Shown here: piece by piece, positions 5,987 through 6,720 of the stretch
Layout: every line of letters begins with the position of its first letter
Numbering within the stretch: position 1 is the stretch's first letter
NCBI GenBank assembly: GCA_031255895.1
Contig: JAIRRQ010000007.1
Span: 1-6,720, forward strand
DNA length: 6,720 bases
DNA from: Methanocalculaceae archaeon
GTDB lineage: Archaea; Halobacteriota; Methanomicrobia; Methanomicrobiales; Methanocorpusculaceae
Direction of reading: 5' to 3'
Notes under the pieces: model-generated
Seen by the model: the letters and a program-made list of their open reading frames with translations, nothing else
Databases searched by the model: none
What the model was told of the DNA's origin: nothing
Position numbers and translations under genes: made by a program

Positions 5987-6720
5987 ATGGCGAGAGCAAA
6001 GGATAAAATCCCAAAAAATCTCAGTAAAGGGTGTACTCTCTGTTATCATGGAGCAAAACTCGTTCTCTTCATCACCGGACGATGTGACCGTGATTGTTGG
6101 TACTGTCCACTTTCAGAAGAGCGAAAAAATGTGGATGTGATCTTCGCAAATGGTGAAGAGATTACCACACCCGATGAGGCAATCCACGAGGCAGAGATCA
6201 TGGACGCGCTGGGGACTGGTGTTACCGGTGGCGAACCGTTGCTTGAACTCGATCGGGTGATCGATTATTGCATGTACTTGAAGGAGCATTTCGGTCCAGA
6301 GCATCACATACATATTTACACAGGTCATGCACCGACTGAGAATGAACTTGCAACACTTGTTTCGTGTGTTGATGAGATTCGAATGCACCCCCCGCACGAA
6401 GAATGGAACACTATCATGGATTCGAAGTATCCTGAGTCGATTGCAAACGCAAAAAGGATGGGTTTTTCCGTCGGGGTGGAAGTGCCATCACTTCCTGGAT
6501 TGCGTTGTTTCTTCCCATTGCTCGATAGCCTCGATTTTCTCAACATCAATCAATTGGAGTGGGGTGATTTTTGTGCGGATGCGATGCGGGAACGAAAACT
6601 TGAACCCGAGAATTCTCTTTGCAATGCGATCAAAGGATCGACGAAGTGGGCTCGTGAGATCAATGGTCATCCGAAGGTGCATTACTGCACCTCGATTTTC
6701 AAGGATTCGGTGCAACTTCG
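5987..6720 (+). CDS. Radical SAM protein, related to pyruvate formate-lyase activating enzymes (3' end missing)
   Basis: The first 244 codons are present and open to the window edge. The radical SAM signature CxxxCxxC is at residues 33, 37 and 40 (GRCDRDCWYCPLSEER) and binds the 4Fe-4S cluster that cleaves S-adenosylmethionine. The SAM-binding GGE motif appears as TGGEPLL at 80-86. Strand-like blocks such as HIHIYTGHA and VDEIRMHPP follow, as in a partial TIM barrel. An extra pair C16/C19 (CTLCYHGAK) precedes the cluster motif. From memory this resembles the archaeal COG2108 group, described only as related to pyruvate formate-lyase activating enzyme; the substrate is unknown. The ATG is two bases after the lysS stop and has no clear Shine-Dalgarno, so translation is probably coupled to lysS. 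Confidence 0.92.
   Translation, partial: MARAKDKIPKNLSKGCTLCYHGAKLVLFITGRCDRDCWYCPLSEERKNVDVIFANGEEITTPDEAIHEAEIMDALGTGVTGGEPLLELDRVIDYCMYLKEHFGPEHHIHIYTGHAPTENELATLVSCVDEIRMHPPHEEWNTIMDSKYPESIANAKRMGFSVGVEVPSLPGLRCFFPLLDSLDFLNINQLEWGDFCADAMRERKLEPENSLCNAIKGSTKWAREINGHPKVHYCTSIFKDSVQL

Overview
The window comes from a methanogenic archaeon. It starts in the last part of a tetrahydromethanopterin S-methyltransferase (Mtr) operon (mtrG-mtrH) and later carries a class I lysyl-tRNA synthetase, the form typical of methanogens. TATA-type promoter elements and U-rich terminators without classical GC-rich hairpins fit Archaea. The mixed, roughly 50% GC coding sequence and the MtrH type suggest a Methanomicrobiales-like lineage, but that placement is an inference.

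Layout, all genes on the + strand: (1) 1-1169, the 3' end of mtrG and complete mtrH, which serve the Na+-pumping methyl transfer step of methanogenesis. (2) 1170-1334, a T-rich intergenic region with hairpins, probably the end of the mtr transcript and the start of the next one. (3) 1335-3494, a 719-residue TPR-repeat protein with no recognised function. (4) 3495-4478, about 1 kb of AT-rich DNA without a convincing intact gene. It begins with a hydrophobic membrane-anchor reading frame that lacks its own start codon and is one base out of frame with an ATG at the end of the TPR gene. It continues with membrane-protein-like segments in one frame, cut by six further stops. The best reading is one or more decayed membrane-protein genes next to the TPR gene. 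(5) 4479-5984, lysS with a GTG start, a good Shine-Dalgarno and nearby TATA elements. (6) 5987 to the end of the window, an incomplete radical SAM enzyme with a CxxxCxxC cluster motif, two bases after lysS and almost certainly co-transcribed with it.

The mtr and lysS/radical-SAM units are housekeeping. The TPR gene and the degenerate stretch behind it look like the accessory part. I see no CRISPR array, insertion sequence, tRNA or rRNA. The most interesting points are the broken membrane-anchor frame fused to the end of the TPR gene, an apparent insert in MtrH, and the tight coupling of lysS to a radical SAM enzyme of unknown function.
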